From Candidatus Omnitrophota bacterium (GTDB lineage: Bacteria > Omnitrophota > Gorgyraeia > Zapsychrales > Fredricksoniimonadaceae): 34,188 nt of DNA. The notes beneath the pieces are model-generated. The model saw only the letters and a program-made list of their open reading frames with translations. It did not search any database and was not told the origin of the DNA. The position numbers and the translations under genes are program-made. Shown in pieces: positions 14,712 through 24,889 of this stretch (within the stretch, counting starts at the first letter, position 1; each line of letters opens with the position of its first letter). Location: NCBI GenBank assembly GCA_030650275.1, contig JAUSEK010000023.1, positions 1 to 34,188 of the forward strand. The letters run 5' to 3'.

Positions 14712-16952
14712 ATGATGTTCTGGTTATCCCTATTAGCCATATTGGAAGCCATGCAGTTGACGGTGTTTTTGTCCTTGCTGCTGCATTTTGTCCCGCCGCC
14801 CGCGCCGCTGGCAGGCAGCGTCTATCCCGAATGGCAGTATTTGCTTAAGCCCGAATGGGAAACGGCGATCTTCCGCTTTTTCGTTTTCGCGTGCATCGCC
14901 TTGATGGCGATATTCATACGGGCCTGGCATCAGCGTAGCAGCGACAAGGAATTCATGTCCCGCCTTAAATGTTTTGTCGCCGTTGAATCGGTTTTGGTTT
15001 TCTTTTTACTGTCCGCGTTATTTAAAAAGACAGTGTATGCGGACCGGCCGGCATTGGCCACAACAGCGTTTGTCCTGGCGCTGGTCCTGGCGTGTTTAAA
15101 TAAGATATTCTGGCCCTTTATTTACCGGAGCATGAGGGCATTATGGGATTTTCTGACCGACGGACGTAATGTGCCGTTTTTAAGGAGTTTGCTGACGGTA
15201 TTGATGCCGCTGCTGATCTTCCTGCTCATTGATGTCCCCAATGTGCCCGCGGTCATTGCGAGATTTTTTTTCGGTGAACAGTTTCACCACAATGACAGTT
15301 TTATCTACGGGCCTGCTTGGGCCTACCTGAACGGCTGCGTCCCCAACATAGATACCATCAGCCAGTATGGTGCGGGACTCGGCGTTGTTCTGGGGTCTCT
15401 CATGAAACTCTTGGGGGGATTCAGTTACGAGAACGGGTTTCTGGTGATGATGTACGGCACCATCATTTATTATATTCTTTGTTTCATTTTCTTAAGGCGC
15501 TGGTTGAACAGCCCTGTTTTAGCTACCGCCGGTCTCCTCTACATGCTTAAGTTGCAGATGTTCAACACGGGCGTATACCCGTTCGTATTCACCTATGGCA
15601 GCGCCACGGTGATGCGTTACTGGTTTGACATTCTCTGCATGATGGCCATTGCGGCGCATATTCAAAGGCCTTCGCCTTGGTTTTTAGCCGCTGCGGCCTG
15701 CGCCTGCGGGGCGCAATTATTTTATCTTCCGACGGAGGGTGTTTATTTGACCGCCGCGTATGCGGCCTATATGCTGATCCATTTGTTCCGGCGTTCGTGG
15801 CGTGAACACATCGGGTTTACTTTACGCCGGTGGCCTTGCTGGGGGATTTTGGTTGTTTTGCCGGTCATCGTTGCGCTGGTCCTGATGCGCGTCTTGATCG
15901 GAGACGCGGTCATGTCCGCATCGTTCTGGCATAATATGGGGGAGTTCGTCGAATATTTTTTAAGCGGGTTCGGGATGACGCCCATATACACCGGCTTGGT
16001 CGACAAGCAATACCTGGCGTCGTTGATGGGTTTTGTTGTTCCCTGTGTATATCTGTTGACCCTGCTGGTCGTGGGAACGCTGTTGTTCTTAGGGAAGATC
16101 CATCGCCGCCATATGCTGGTTGTTTTTCTTTGTTTGTATGGCCTGGGCACATACCATTACTATATCGCCCGTTCAGCGGTCACCAGTTACTATGTCGTGG
16201 CCATTCCTTATGTGATGATCTTATGTTTTTGGATCAAGGTCATTTTGGACCGTTTTGAGCTGCAGACACAGCGTCACTTCAAGATGGTCATCCTGGCTGT
16301 CTGCGTGTGGGCGTTGTGGACGAATCATAATTTCTTAAGTTATCCTAATCGACTGAATTTTTCTCACAATCCGCTTACGGATCCCTTGGTCGCACAGCCG
16401 TTGGATAAAGACAGGCCGTACTTCAATCACCTGTTCAGGGACTATAATGCCCAGCTCAAAGTGCCATTGAATTCCTTAGGAGAGAGCGATGAGAAATTCG
16501 TGCGCGAATCCGATTTTCCGTCGGATGACAGTCTGGTGGCGTATTACGATCAAGAGGGTGATTTTAGCGTCGATGCCGATCTGATCGACCGTTTGACTTC
16601 ACCCAAAGAAGCGGTGCCGCTCATCTCAAGCTTCGAGATTAAGATGCTGATGCAAGCCAAGCGCCGCCCGTATTTTTATTATTTTCCGCTGGTGATCTCC
16701 CATCCCATGCGCGCGCGTAATTTTGTGACCATCAGCATTTACACCACGGATCAGTTGAATAAAGTCCTTGACGGCCTGCGGAAAGACAGGCCGCCGTATA
16801 TTTTTATGGAGAAAATATTTTTGACCACGCCGGTCCCCCGGTATTTTTATTTTTACTATCCCAGTTTTATGCTGCTCAGGGACTATGTGCTGGACCATTA
16901 CACGCCGGATGACTACGGGCAATATTTGGTGGCGATGAAACGCAAGGAATAA
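14712..16952 (+). CDS. Array paralogue 2: GT-C-like membrane protein, long form
   Basis: A 746-residue relative of paralogue 1. The first-loop signature is GEQFHHND at 188-195, with D214 and Y219-G220. KLQMFNTGVYP and SAVTSYY follow in the membrane part. The long form has an extra stretch beginning TNHNFLSYPN (537-546) and containing PLNSLGE; the soluble domain has SSFEIKMLMQAKRRPYFYY (639-657) and YIFMEKIFL (696-704), ending in AMKRKE. It begins immediately after the stop of paralogue 1 with no gap, so the pair is surely co-transcribed. The GT-C assignment is inferred from the signature. Confidence 0.85.
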   Translation: MMFWLSLLAILEAMQLTVFLSLLLHFVPPPAPLAGSVYPEWQYLLKPEWETAIFRFFVFACIALMAIFIRAWHQRSSDKEFMSRLKCFVAVESVLVFFLLSALFKKTVYADRPALATTAFVLALVLACLNKIFWPFIYRSMRALWDFLTDGRNVPFLRSLLTVLMPLLIFLLIDVPNVPAVIARFFFGEQFHHNDSFIYGPAWAYLNGCVPNIDTISQYGAGLGVVLGSLMKLLGGFSYENGFLVMMYGTIIYYILCFIFLRRWLNSPVLATAGLLYMLKLQMFNTGVYPFVFTYGSATVMRYWFDILCMMAIAAHIQRPSPWFLAAAACACGAQLFYLPTEGVYLTAAYAAYMLIHLFRRSWREHIGFTLRRWPCWGILVVLPVIVALVLMRVLIGDAVMSASFWHNMGEFVEYFLSGFGMTPIYTGLVDKQYLASLMGFVVPCVYLLTLLVVGTLLFLGKIHRRHMLVVFLCLYGLGTYHYYIARSAVTSYYVVAIPYVMILCFWIKVILDRFELQTQRHFKMVILAVCVWALWTNHNFLSYPNRLNFSHNPLTDPLVAQPLDKDRPYFNHLFRDYNAQLKVPLNSLGESDEKFVRESDFPSDDSLVAYYDQEGDFSVDADLIDRLTSPKEAVPLISSFEIKMLMQAKRRPYFYYFPLVISHPMRARNFVTISIYTTDQLNKVLDGLRKDRPPYIFMEKIFLTTPVPRYFYFYYPSFMLLRDYVLDHYTPDDYGQYLVAMKRKE

Positions 16953-16959
16953 AACCATC

Positions 16960-19749
16960 ATGGACCGCAGGGAACAGATCAATGCCTGGCTTCTGACTGC
17001 CGCTGTTTTGGCGGCCGGCCTTCAATTCCTGCTGGTCATGGGCCTGATCGCGTCCTGGATGCCTGCCGTGTATACGTATGAGGTGGCCGATATTTTCCCC
17101 AGGGGCCGTCCGCATTTCTTGAGGGAATACGATCTATTCATTTTTCGCGCCTTTATTTTTCTGAATATATTATTGGCCTTCGCCGCCGCATTTTTCCTTA
17201 AGCACCGCCTGCGTGAGGAGCGTTTGACTAAAACCCTGGTCCGTTTTCTGTCCGTCGTAGGGGCCCTGGCCATGCTGGGGTTTTGGGCGGCGTTCAATAA
17301 AATAGTGAATGGTTCACCCTTCGCGTTAGGGTGGAATGCCGGCCTGTTCTGGCCGCCGCCGCATGTCCCGCAATTACCGTATTTCTTTCCGCTGCGTTAT
17401 GGCGCTGTTGCCGCGTTCACGTTCAGTTTTATTGTCCCCATCGCCTATATGGCGGTCTTATTTCATGCGTTTGAAAACAAGATGCGCGGATGCGCCGCGC
17501 TGGCCGTTTGCGGTCTTGTTTTGTTTTTCGGCTATATGCGTTATCCGTTCACCGGGGCCCTGTTGTTTGCGTCTTTGCCGCTTTTGTTCGCGTCGGTGTT
17601 ATGGTGGGCCAAGCAAAAACCATGGCCGCTTTCTTCGCGTAATGCCGTTGCTGTCCTATGCGGCATGCAGGCCGCGCTATTGTGCGTGTGGAGCGGGGAG
17701 CAGTGGAGGATGCGGGTACAGCCGTCGGATTTTTCCGTCATTGTTTATGTTATTTTTATTCTTGCCGCGCTTGGTATTTTCGCGGGCCTTGTTTTTTTGC
17801 GTCTTCGTCCTTCCTATGCTTTTGCTGTTTTTCAACTGGCGCTCGTGTCCCTGATGGCGCTGGCCTGGTTTAAACTCGTCGTCTACGACTATCGCGCAGA
17901 CCTGGCCAGATTTTGGTTTAAGGCATTGGGGGCCTTGACGATCGCCCAGCCATTATTATGGATCATTGTCCGGAGAATACCGATGCCTTGCCCTAAAAGC
18001 TGGTGGCCGGATGTGCTGATCGCGGGTGTGATCGCGGCCTGTGTTTACGTGCCGGATACGGAAGCGCTGCTGGCGCACATGTTTTTGGGTGAGCATTTGC
18101 ATCATTTTGACCATTTTATCATGGCTCCGGCCTGGGGTATGCTGCAGGGCGGCGTGCTCGATGTGGATGTGCGTTCCCAGTACGGGATCGGATCCATCGC
18201 CGTATTCAACGGATTAATGGCGTTGATGGGAGGGGTCTCGTATGTGCACGGGTTAGCCGCAGTGGTATGGCTGTGCACCGTATATTTTGTGCTGGTCTAT
18301 GTGTTTTTACGCCGTTGGCTGCCGGGGCGCTGGTTGGCAATCGCCTGCTGGGCGATGATCTTTAAAGCGCAGATCGCCTTTGAGCTGGCTTTTCCGGTGG
18401 TGTTCACCTATCCTCAGGCCACTGTGGCGCGGCAATGGCTGGATGTCTTTTGGTTCATTCAAATGTTGTATTTTATGGACAAGCAAGATGCGCGCTGGCT
18501 GGCGGGGGCCAGTCTCACCGCGGGGGCGGCATTATGGTATGTCCCTTCGACGGGATTTTATTTGGGCATGGCCCATACTGTGATGGTTATCATGGCGGGC
18601 CTGCGGCAGGAGACGCTTCGCCGGCGCGTAGTCGCCTGTGTTTGGCCAACGGCATTGATGATCATTTCCGCCGTGGTATTGTATGTTTTTACCTGCGGGG
18701 TATGGTTTTTCCGGCCGGTGTTTTGGGATAATGTGAAAGATTTATTCCGGATTCTCATGCTGGTGAGCACAGCCCCCATGATGAGGACCATCGTGGACCA
18801 AACATGGGATGCATTGATCTTTTGCGTGATCGTTCTGACGTATACGGCCACGATCATCAAGGTGGGCTTGGATTATTTAAGAGGTCACGGTTGCCGTCGG
18901 GAGTGGTTTTTATTGGGCTTAAGCGTGTACGGGCTGGGCAGCCTGGAACATTATGTGGTCTTAAGCCTGGGCAATAATTATTACACGAAAGCGCTGCCGT
19001 TCTTTGTTATTTTATTTTATTGGTTGGCGAAAGCATTATCCTGCCCGGCATCGCTGTGGCAGCGCAGGCTCAAGGGAGCCATTGCCGGGGCGGCGCTGGG
19101 TGCGCTGGTGACCAGCCATAGTTTTATCGCATATCCGGGCCTGTTGAACATTTCCCGTGATCCTTTATTGGATCCGCGGGTAGCCAGGCCTCTGCCGGAT
19201 GGCCGTCCCTATTTTTTTCATAAACACCGTTATTTTCCCCCACAGAATTTTTTACCCGTCAACTCCCTTGGCCAGGCCGATGACGGATGGGTGACCGAGG
19301 GGCAATTCAAGGATCATCGGGAATTGATCGCCTATTTCCGTCAGTATACGGATTTTACCATTGACGCCGCATTGATCGATGCGTTGACTTCTCCGGAGGA
19401 CCATGTGCCGCTGATCAGCAGTTATGAGGTCATGATCCTCATGCAGGCCAAGCGTCGTCCGTTCTTTTATATCTTTCCTTTTTTGGATGACCGGCCGATG
19501 CGCATCCGTTCTTTTGGGGTGGATTTATTGCACACCCGCCAACAATTGGGTACGATCATCGCGGATTTTGAACAACGCAAGCCGCCGGTCGTATTTATGG
19601 AGAAAATCATGCTCCTTGATCCGGACAGGAACTGGTATGAAGAAACTGCGCCGGGACTGATGGGGCTTTTGCGTTACGTCAAGGCGCATTATACGCCGTT
19701 TGCCCAAGGACAGTATTTGATCGCTATGCGGCGAAATAGTCTTCAATAA
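16960..19749 (+). CDS. Array paralogue 3: long form fused to a shrunken N-terminal copy
   Basis: A 929-residue membrane protein. Residues 217-929 form a complete long-form paralogue: GEHLHHFD at 377-384, D403, Y408-G409, then the PVNSLGQ insert and a soluble domain with SSYEVMILMQAKRRPFFY and VFMEKIMLL. Residues 1-216 resemble a second N-terminal domain (LAAGLQFLLVMGLI) joined directly to the late membrane part of the family (SFIVPIAYMAVLFHA), with the signature loop and soluble domain missing. I read this as an in-frame fusion of a deleted copy to an intact one. AAGGA lies about 11 bases before the ATG. Confidence 0.83.
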   Translation: MDRREQINAWLLTAAVLAAGLQFLLVMGLIASWMPAVYTYEVADIFPRGRPHFLREYDLFIFRAFIFLNILLAFAAAFFLKHRLREERLTKTLVRFLSVVGALAMLGFWAAFNKIVNGSPFALGWNAGLFWPPPHVPQLPYFFPLRYGAVAAFTFSFIVPIAYMAVLFHAFENKMRGCAALAVCGLVLFFGYMRYPFTGALLFASLPLLFASVLWWAKQKPWPLSSRNAVAVLCGMQAALLCVWSGEQWRMRVQPSDFSVIVYVIFILAALGIFAGLVFLRLRPSYAFAVFQLALVSLMALAWFKLVVYDYRADLARFWFKALGALTIAQPLLWIIVRRIPMPCPKSWWPDVLIAGVIAACVYVPDTEALLAHMFLGEHLHHFDHFIMAPAWGMLQGGVLDVDVRSQYGIGSIAVFNGLMALMGGVSYVHGLAAVVWLCTVYFVLVYVFLRRWLPGRWLAIACWAMIFKAQIAFELAFPVVFTYPQATVARQWLDVFWFIQMLYFMDKQDARWLAGASLTAGAALWYVPSTGFYLGMAHTVMVIMAGLRQETLRRRVVACVWPTALMIISAVVLYVFTCGVWFFRPVFWDNVKDLFRILMLVSTAPMMRTIVDQTWDALIFCVIVLTYTATIIKVGLDYLRGHGCRREWFLLGLSVYGLGSLEHYVVLSLGNNYYTKALPFFVILFYWLAKALSCPASLWQRRLKGAIAGAALGALVTSHSFIAYPGLLNISRDPLLDPRVARPLPDGRPYFFHKHRYFPPQNFLPVNSLGQADDGWVTEGQFKDHRELIAYFRQYTDFTIDAALIDALTSPEDHVPLISSYEVMILMQAKRRPFFYIFPFLDDRPMRIRSFGVDLLHTRQQLGTIIADFEQRKPPVVFMEKIMLLDPDRNWYEETAPGLMGLLRYVKAHYTPFAQGQYLIAMRRNSLQ

Positions 19750-19760
19750 GGAAGAGAAAA

Positions 19761-22700
19761 ATGGACAGGTCTGAAAAAAATGATCGTGCGATCGCCTGGC
19801 TGGCTGCGGCGGTCTTTTGCGAAAGCCTGCAATGTTTGATCATTCTCGGTGTTATTTCCCATCATGCGCCGGTGGACACATCTTATTTTATGACCAGGGC
19901 CTTCGACAAGGTCAAGGAAGGGTTCTTTTTGACCCGCCAGGTGTTGTTGTATCGGATCTTCGGCGTTCTCAATGTCTTATTGGCTTATTGTTCCTGGCGT
20001 TTATTCCGCAACCGTTTGGATGATGCGCATTTTGTCCGGGGACTTAAATGGTATGTATGGTTGAACTTTTTGTTGATCGCCTGGCAGGTGACAGGCGTGT
20101 TCCAAATTGTCACCGAACATTCGGCGCCATGGGCTTGGGGAATATTGTATGCCGGTATAGGCATGGCCTTGATCACGCGGTTATTTTGGAAAGAAGTATT
20201 GCATTTATGCCAAAGCCGTTCTTTGGGACAAACTTTGGGTCAACAGCGCTGGATCATTGACGCATTTTTGTTGGCGGCCATTACGGCCGTATTGATGTGG
20301 TTGACCCGCGGTCATGTACCGGCGGGCGTCAAGGTTTCTTTATATATGGCAGTTTTATATACGGGCTTAAGGGTGTGGGGGGTCAATCCCTTGATCGCCG
20401 CCATTGGTATTTATTGCGCAGTCAAATGGATCTTCATTTACGCAGGGATGGGAGCGGCTTTTCGGATGGATGCGGCGCTGTTGCTGCTGATGGCTTTATA
20501 TTACCGGCAAAAGCAATGGCGATACATGCTTGGGGCCGCATTGCTGACGGGGTTGATGCTGGTATGGGAGCCGCTCTACGCATTGCCGCAGATCGTTATG
20601 ATAATGGTTTTTACGGCACCGGGGATTTTCGGTGAATCGAAGAACAGGTTCAAGGCGAAACTATGTTGGACTCTCCCCTGGTTGGTGTGGCTGGCGGCCC
20701 TTCAATGCGGATGGTCGGATACAAAAATCGTGCTTGCGTTGGCAAGACAGGTGATAGCGGCATTCCAGGGAACGGACAATGTCCCCTGGTATACACCGCT
20801 TTTTTCGAGGCATTTTTTTATTTTTACCGCCGGGTTGGCCGTGCCCTTGTTTTATCTGTTCTTTATTTTGGTCACGGGTGCGCGGACCGCTTTGCTTAAA
20901 ACCATGGCCCGTCATTGGCTGGCCGTCGCATGGGCGGTCTATGGGTTATTATGCTACGGGGCTTATGCGTACTTGTCTGTGCCGCGCATGTATTATTTCA
21001 TATCCTTGCCGCTGGTTGTCCTGGGCTGTTATACGGTACAGACGTGCTATGAGCGCCTGCGGCGTCCGGCAGCGTTGGGAGATCCGCAACACATGACCGT
21101 TAATTTGGGTTTGGCCTCGTGGATGGTGGTTGTGCAGATCGTTCAGGCGGTCATTTACATCCGCCAGGCTTTTGGTTATAGCCCTGTTCATGAGCCGGCT
21201 GTTTATACCTGGGGGATCGCCGCAGCCGTCACGGCGCAGGCGGTGTGGGTGATCCGGTGGCGGGACCGGTGGGCAAAGCCAGAACTGATGCGGCCATGGT
21301 TTGGATTTATTGCGATGGAAACGCTCCTGGTGACATTTCAATTATGCGCCTTGTGGCAAATGTTCATTTATAGTCCCCGTTCCCAGCTGGCCCAAAATGT
21401 TTTGGCGGTCTTGATCGTCATGAGCGTCGTCAATAAAGTATTCTGGCCGCAGGTGCGCCGGCTGGGCGCCGCGATCATGCGATGTGTCCTTAACCCGGTC
21501 TGGACCGGTCCTTTGAGGTTCTGGGCGGACGCGGCATGTGTTTTATTCATTGCGGCGCTGATCTATGTGCCGGATCCCCAGGCAGCCTTGGCCAAAATGT
21601 TCATGGGGGAACATTTCCATCACTATGACATGATGGTCATGGAACCCGCGTTTGCCTGCCACATGGGCAACCTTTTATATATAGACACGTTCACAACTTA
21701 TGGCTTTGGTATGCCCTTGATCATAGCCCGGCTGGCCGAAGGACTGGGCGGTTTTTCCGATCTGACCGTTTTCAATATCATCGTGGTGTTGAGTATTTTG
21801 TCCTTCATCTTCTTTTACGTGTTCCTGCGCTATTGGATCGGGAGCATTATATTGAGCCTGGCCGCGGTTTTGATCGGCATCAAATGGCAGATGTTCTACA
21901 GTTTTGCCTATCCGATGACCTTCACCTACGCGAACTCAACGGCATTGCGTTTCGGCACGGACGTGCTGTTCCTGGCGGCCATGATCATGCACATCAGGAC
22001 CCACCGGCAAATATTTTTGTGGCTGGCCGCCTTGAGCGCCGGATTTGCCGTGTTCTTTATTGTCTCCACGGGACTCGATTTGATATTCGCTTTTTGGGCC
22101 TATTTGACCCTGCATTTGGTGTCCAGGCAATGGCGGCCTTACGTTATGCGTTCGACATCGCAGTGGTGGCAGACAGGCCTGATCTACGCAGCCCCGTTGG
22201 TCAGCGGCTTTGCCTTTTATGCCTGGGTGGCGGGCAAGTACGCGTTCGGCCGTCTGTTTTGGCATAATATGTCAGAAGCCCAGCGGTTGTTTTTGGACGG
22301 CTTTGTATTCAGCGCGTATTTTAACGGCTGGCGCCATGCCAAATATCTGGATGACTGGATGGGGCTGGTCTTGCCGGCGGTGGAATTAGGGACCATTATT
22401 TATGTGATCATCAAAGTACTGCAGAACCGGGGGCGGCAGGAACATTTCTTTTTATTGATCATGGCGGTTTACGGCTATAGCATGTACATGCATTTTGCGG
22501 CCTTATGCGTGGGAAATAATTATTACATGCGCGCCTTGCCGTTCGTGTTCCTCTGCTTTTACTGGATCAAGCGGGGGATCGACCGCCTTCCTGTAGTGTG
22601 GCAAAGGCGTGCGCCGCTGGCGGTGCTGGGGCTGACGGCCTTTGCCCTGTTGACCAACCATAATTACATCAGCCATCCCAATATGTTTTGCATTTCCCGC

Positions 22701-23294
22701 AACCCGATGGTCGATCCTCTGGTGGCCGAACCTTTACCCGAGGATGGGCGGCCGTATTTCTTCCACCAGGAGGCGGGGATCCTCGAGGAATTTTTAAGGC
22801 CGGTGAATTCATTGGGAGAGAAGGACCAGGGCTTTGTGTTCGAATATCAATTCCCCGACGACGAGACCTTAAAGGCGTATTACCGTAAAGAGGCCGATTT
22901 CTCCGGCGAAGGCGCGTTTATTGCTTCTTTGACATCACCCGGTGAACGCGTGCCGTTGCTCTCCAGCTGGGACTGGCGTATCCTGCAGGCCGCCGACCGC
23001 AAACCATTTTTTTACGCGGTCCCGTTTTTCGAGAACCGCCCTTTGCGCGCGCGCAGTTTTTCGACTGCGACCATGTACCACAAGGATTTCTTAAAACGTG
23101 AACTTGAACGGATGGAAAAACTCAAGCCAGAGATGGTTTTCGTCCAGCGCATGTACCTTGATCCGGACGTTCCAGCCCGGTATTTCTATAAAACAAACAA
23201 TGAGCCGTTGATGCTCTTGCTGCAGTATATCCGTCAGCATTATGAGCCCTTCAGGGAAGGGGTTTATCTGGTGGCGATGAAACGAAAATTATGA
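19761..23294 (+). CDS. Array paralogue 4: double-length protein, degenerate plus intact copy
   Basis: At 1177 residues this is the largest protein here. Residues from about 446 to the end form an intact long-form paralogue: GEHFHHYD at 616-623, D642, Y647-G648, the PVNSLGE insert and a soluble domain with VFVQRMYLD. Residues 1-445 repeat the N-terminal domain (ESLQCLIILGVI) and most membrane segments (FIFTAGLAVPLFYLFFIL; SVPRMYYFISLPL) but lack the HHxD signature loop and the soluble domain. It may be a partner-like membrane half or a decaying copy. A good AGGAAGAG site precedes the ATG. The intact half has SSWDWRILQAADRKPFF in place of the usual SSFE segment. Confidence 0.83.
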   Translation: MDRSEKNDRAIAWLAAAVFCESLQCLIILGVISHHAPVDTSYFMTRAFDKVKEGFFLTRQVLLYRIFGVLNVLLAYCSWRLFRNRLDDAHFVRGLKWYVWLNFLLIAWQVTGVFQIVTEHSAPWAWGILYAGIGMALITRLFWKEVLHLCQSRSLGQTLGQQRWIIDAFLLAAITAVLMWLTRGHVPAGVKVSLYMAVLYTGLRVWGVNPLIAAIGIYCAVKWIFIYAGMGAAFRMDAALLLLMALYYRQKQWRYMLGAALLTGLMLVWEPLYALPQIVMIMVFTAPGIFGESKNRFKAKLCWTLPWLVWLAALQCGWSDTKIVLALARQVIAAFQGTDNVPWYTPLFSRHFFIFTAGLAVPLFYLFFILVTGARTALLKTMARHWLAVAWAVYGLLCYGAYAYLSVPRMYYFISLPLVVLGCYTVQTCYERLRRPAALGDPQHMTVNLGLASWMVVVQIVQAVIYIRQAFGYSPVHEPAVYTWGIAAAVTAQAVWVIRWRDRWAKPELMRPWFGFIAMETLLVTFQLCALWQMFIYSPRSQLAQNVLAVLIVMSVVNKVFWPQVRRLGAAIMRCVLNPVWTGPLRFWADAACVLFIAALIYVPDPQAALAKMFMGEHFHHYDMMVMEPAFACHMGNLLYIDTFTTYGFGMPLIIARLAEGLGGFSDLTVFNIIVVLSILSFIFFYVFLRYWIGSIILSLAAVLIGIKWQMFYSFAYPMTFTYANSTALRFGTDVLFLAAMIMHIRTHRQIFLWLAALSAGFAVFFIVSTGLDLIFAFWAYLTLHLVSRQWRPYVMRSTSQWWQTGLIYAAPLVSGFAFYAWVAGKYAFGRLFWHNMSEAQRLFLDGFVFSAYFNGWRHAKYLDDWMGLVLPAVELGTIIYVIIKVLQNRGRQEHFFLLIMAVYGYSMYMHFAALCVGNNYYMRALPFVFLCFYWIKRGIDRLPVVWQRRAPLAVLGLTAFALLTNHNYISHPNMFCISRNPMVDPLVAEPLPEDGRPYFFHQEAGILEEFLRPVNSLGEKDQGFVFEYQFPDDETLKAYYRKEADFSGEGAFIASLTSPGERVPLLSSWDWRILQAADRKPFFYAVPFFENRPLRARSFSTATMYHKDFLKRELERMEKLKPEMVFVQRMYLDPDVPARYFYKTNNEPLMLLLQYIRQHYEPFREGVYLVAMKRKL

Positions 23295-23299
23295 TGCGG

Positions 23300-23321
23300 C
23301 GGCATAAAGCCGATTTTTATT
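23300..23321 (+). terminator. Weak terminator candidate after paralogue 4
   Basis: CGGC (23300-23303) and GCCG (23309-23312) can form a 4-pair hairpin around ATAAA, followed by ATTTTTATT. The stem is short, so it may only slow transcription. It lies before a promoter-like sequence, so the operon could be split here. Confidence 0.25.
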
Positions 23322-23348
23322 CCTGCCGGATGTATTTTATGGTATAAT
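23320..23348 (+). promoter_or_regulatory. Promoter candidate for the radical SAM gene
   Basis: A perfect TATAAT at 23343-23348 lies 17 bases after TTCCTG, a weak -35. The predicted start is near 23355, leaving about 17 bases before the ATG with no visible ribosome-binding sequence. This is the largest gap within the array, 77 bases. Confidence 0.45.
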
Positions 23349-23371
23349 ATTTTTTAGTCGTTTTCTCTAAT

Positions 23372-24889
23372 ATGAATATCCTCTACGTCGTTGACACATT
23401 TTCCATCATAGAACCCATGGGGACCCTGCAATTGTCAGGGATCACCAAGGCGCGCGGCCATAAAAGTTTTGTCTGCGCCATCGATGACGGGGACGTCTGG
23501 CGCAAGCTGGACGAAGAGCGCATCGACGCGGTAGCCTGTTCCTTTATGTCCACGGAGGCCGGTGGTTTTAACGTCCTGGTTCGCGGGATCCGCGAACGCT
23601 ATCCGCGCATGCCTATCATCGCCGGAGGCCCGCACCCGACGTATTATCCGCAGATCATCAATACCTGGCCTTTGGACGCGGTGGTGGTCGGCGAAGGCGA
23701 TCACGTGGTCGCGGAGCTTTTGGAAAATCTCTATTTGGGCAGGGACATTTCCCATTTGAGCAATGTGCACACCAGGGAGTTCAAGAACCCGCAGGGAAAT
23801 TTGGTTGAAGCCCTGGACGCCCTGCCTTTTTCAGACCGCGATCTGCTGGACGGCATCGCGCCCTTCAAATACATCCCCATGAAATCGTTCTTTGCCACCC
23901 GCGGCTGTCCGTACAGCTGTTCTTATTGCTTTAACAGCGCTTTTAACAAGATGCACAAGGACAAGGGGGAGGTCCTGCGGCGCCGCTCCGTCGAGAATTT
24001 GATCCAGGAGATCGAGCAGGTGAAAAAGAATCACAAGATGGACTTTGTGCGTTTCGGCGACGACACCTTTGTCATGAAATACGATGCCTGGGTCGAGGAG
24101 TTCTGCGACAAATACCCCAAACGGGTGGGCGTGCCGTTCTATTTCCTGATCCATCCTAATTTGGCGAGCGAGCCTTTGATCAGCAGTTTGAAGAAGGCGG
24201 GATGCCATTCCATCATGCTGGGCATTGAGTCCGGCAATCAGGACGTGCGCCGCAAGGTCCTGGACCGTTATGTGGCGGACGCGACCATCAAGAAGGCCTT
24301 TGATCTTTACCGCAAATACGACATCAAAGTGTTCAGCAACACCATTTTGGCCTTGCCGGAGACGACCCTGAAAGAGGACCTGGAATCTTTGAATTTCACC
24401 CTGGACTGTCGCCCGTTCTATTCCGGTTTTACGGTGTTCACCCCGTTTCCCGGAACGGCCTTGGGGGAATATTCCAGGGCCAAGGGCTATGTCAAAGGCA
24501 GCGATGATTTCGCGGAAAGTTTTCCCATCAGCATGCAGTCCGGGTCCATGCTCAATACCGTGACCGACGAACAGCGCAGGATCCACCGCAATATCCTGAC
24601 CCTGGCGCCGGTGGCGAACCTGTTTCCCGCGTTGCGCGCGCTGATCGTCAAGCATTTGATCTATTGGAAACCGAACATTGTTTTTGACGTGGTGGGGTTT
24701 GTGGTGCGCAATTACTGCAACATGAAGATATTCCCGTTCAGCAAGTCCGCGTACACGTTCGTGCAGCTGTTCAACAAAGTCGTGCGCATCGACAAGCACA
24801 ACTACAACAGCAACAATGCGCGCCCTGTCAAAATCGATGATTTGCGCAAATTCGAACACACCCGCCTTTCCGCCGTCCAAAGCACGTGA
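23372..24889 (+). CDS. Cobalamin-binding radical SAM protein
   Basis: A 505-residue protein. The N-terminal half (1-140) has the B12-binding-domain pattern, with IIAGGPHPTYYP (82-93) and VVVGEGD (104-110). The radical SAM cluster motif CPYSCSYC is at 179-186 (C179, C183, C186), followed by FGDDTF and LGIESGNQ. This architecture is common in enzymes that methylate or rearrange unreactive carbons, including in lipid and natural-product pathways. The classic DxHxxG cobalamin-ligand motif is not visible, so cobalamin may bind base-off without a protein His ligand. Its place among membrane transferases suggests modification of a sugar or a polyprenyl or other lipid carrier; this is inference. The stop overlaps the GTG of the next gene. 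Confidence 0.88.
   Translation: MNILYVVDTFSIIEPMGTLQLSGITKARGHKSFVCAIDDGDVWRKLDEERIDAVACSFMSTEAGGFNVLVRGIRERYPRMPIIAGGPHPTYYPQIINTWPLDAVVVGEGDHVVAELLENLYLGRDISHLSNVHTREFKNPQGNLVEALDALPFSDRDLLDGIAPFKYIPMKSFFATRGCPYSCSYCFNSAFNKMHKDKGEVLRRRSVENLIQEIEQVKKNHKMDFVRFGDDTFVMKYDAWVEEFCDKYPKRVGVPFYFLIHPNLASEPLISSLKKAGCHSIMLGIESGNQDVRRKVLDRYVADATIKKAFDLYRKYDIKVFSNTILALPETTLKEDLESLNFTLDCRPFYSGFTVFTPFPGTALGEYSRAKGYVKGSDDFAESFPISMQSGSMLNTVTDEQRRIHRNILTLAPVANLFPALRALIVKHLIYWKPNIVFDVVGFVVRNYCNMKIFPFSKSAYTFVQLFNKVVRIDKHNYNSNNARPVKIDDLRKFEHTRLSAVQST

Noticed and set aside
23831-24880. Minus-strand open frame of 349 codons opposite the radical SAM gene
   Set aside because: It lies antisense to a gene with clear catalytic motifs, and its composition is that of a shadow frame.
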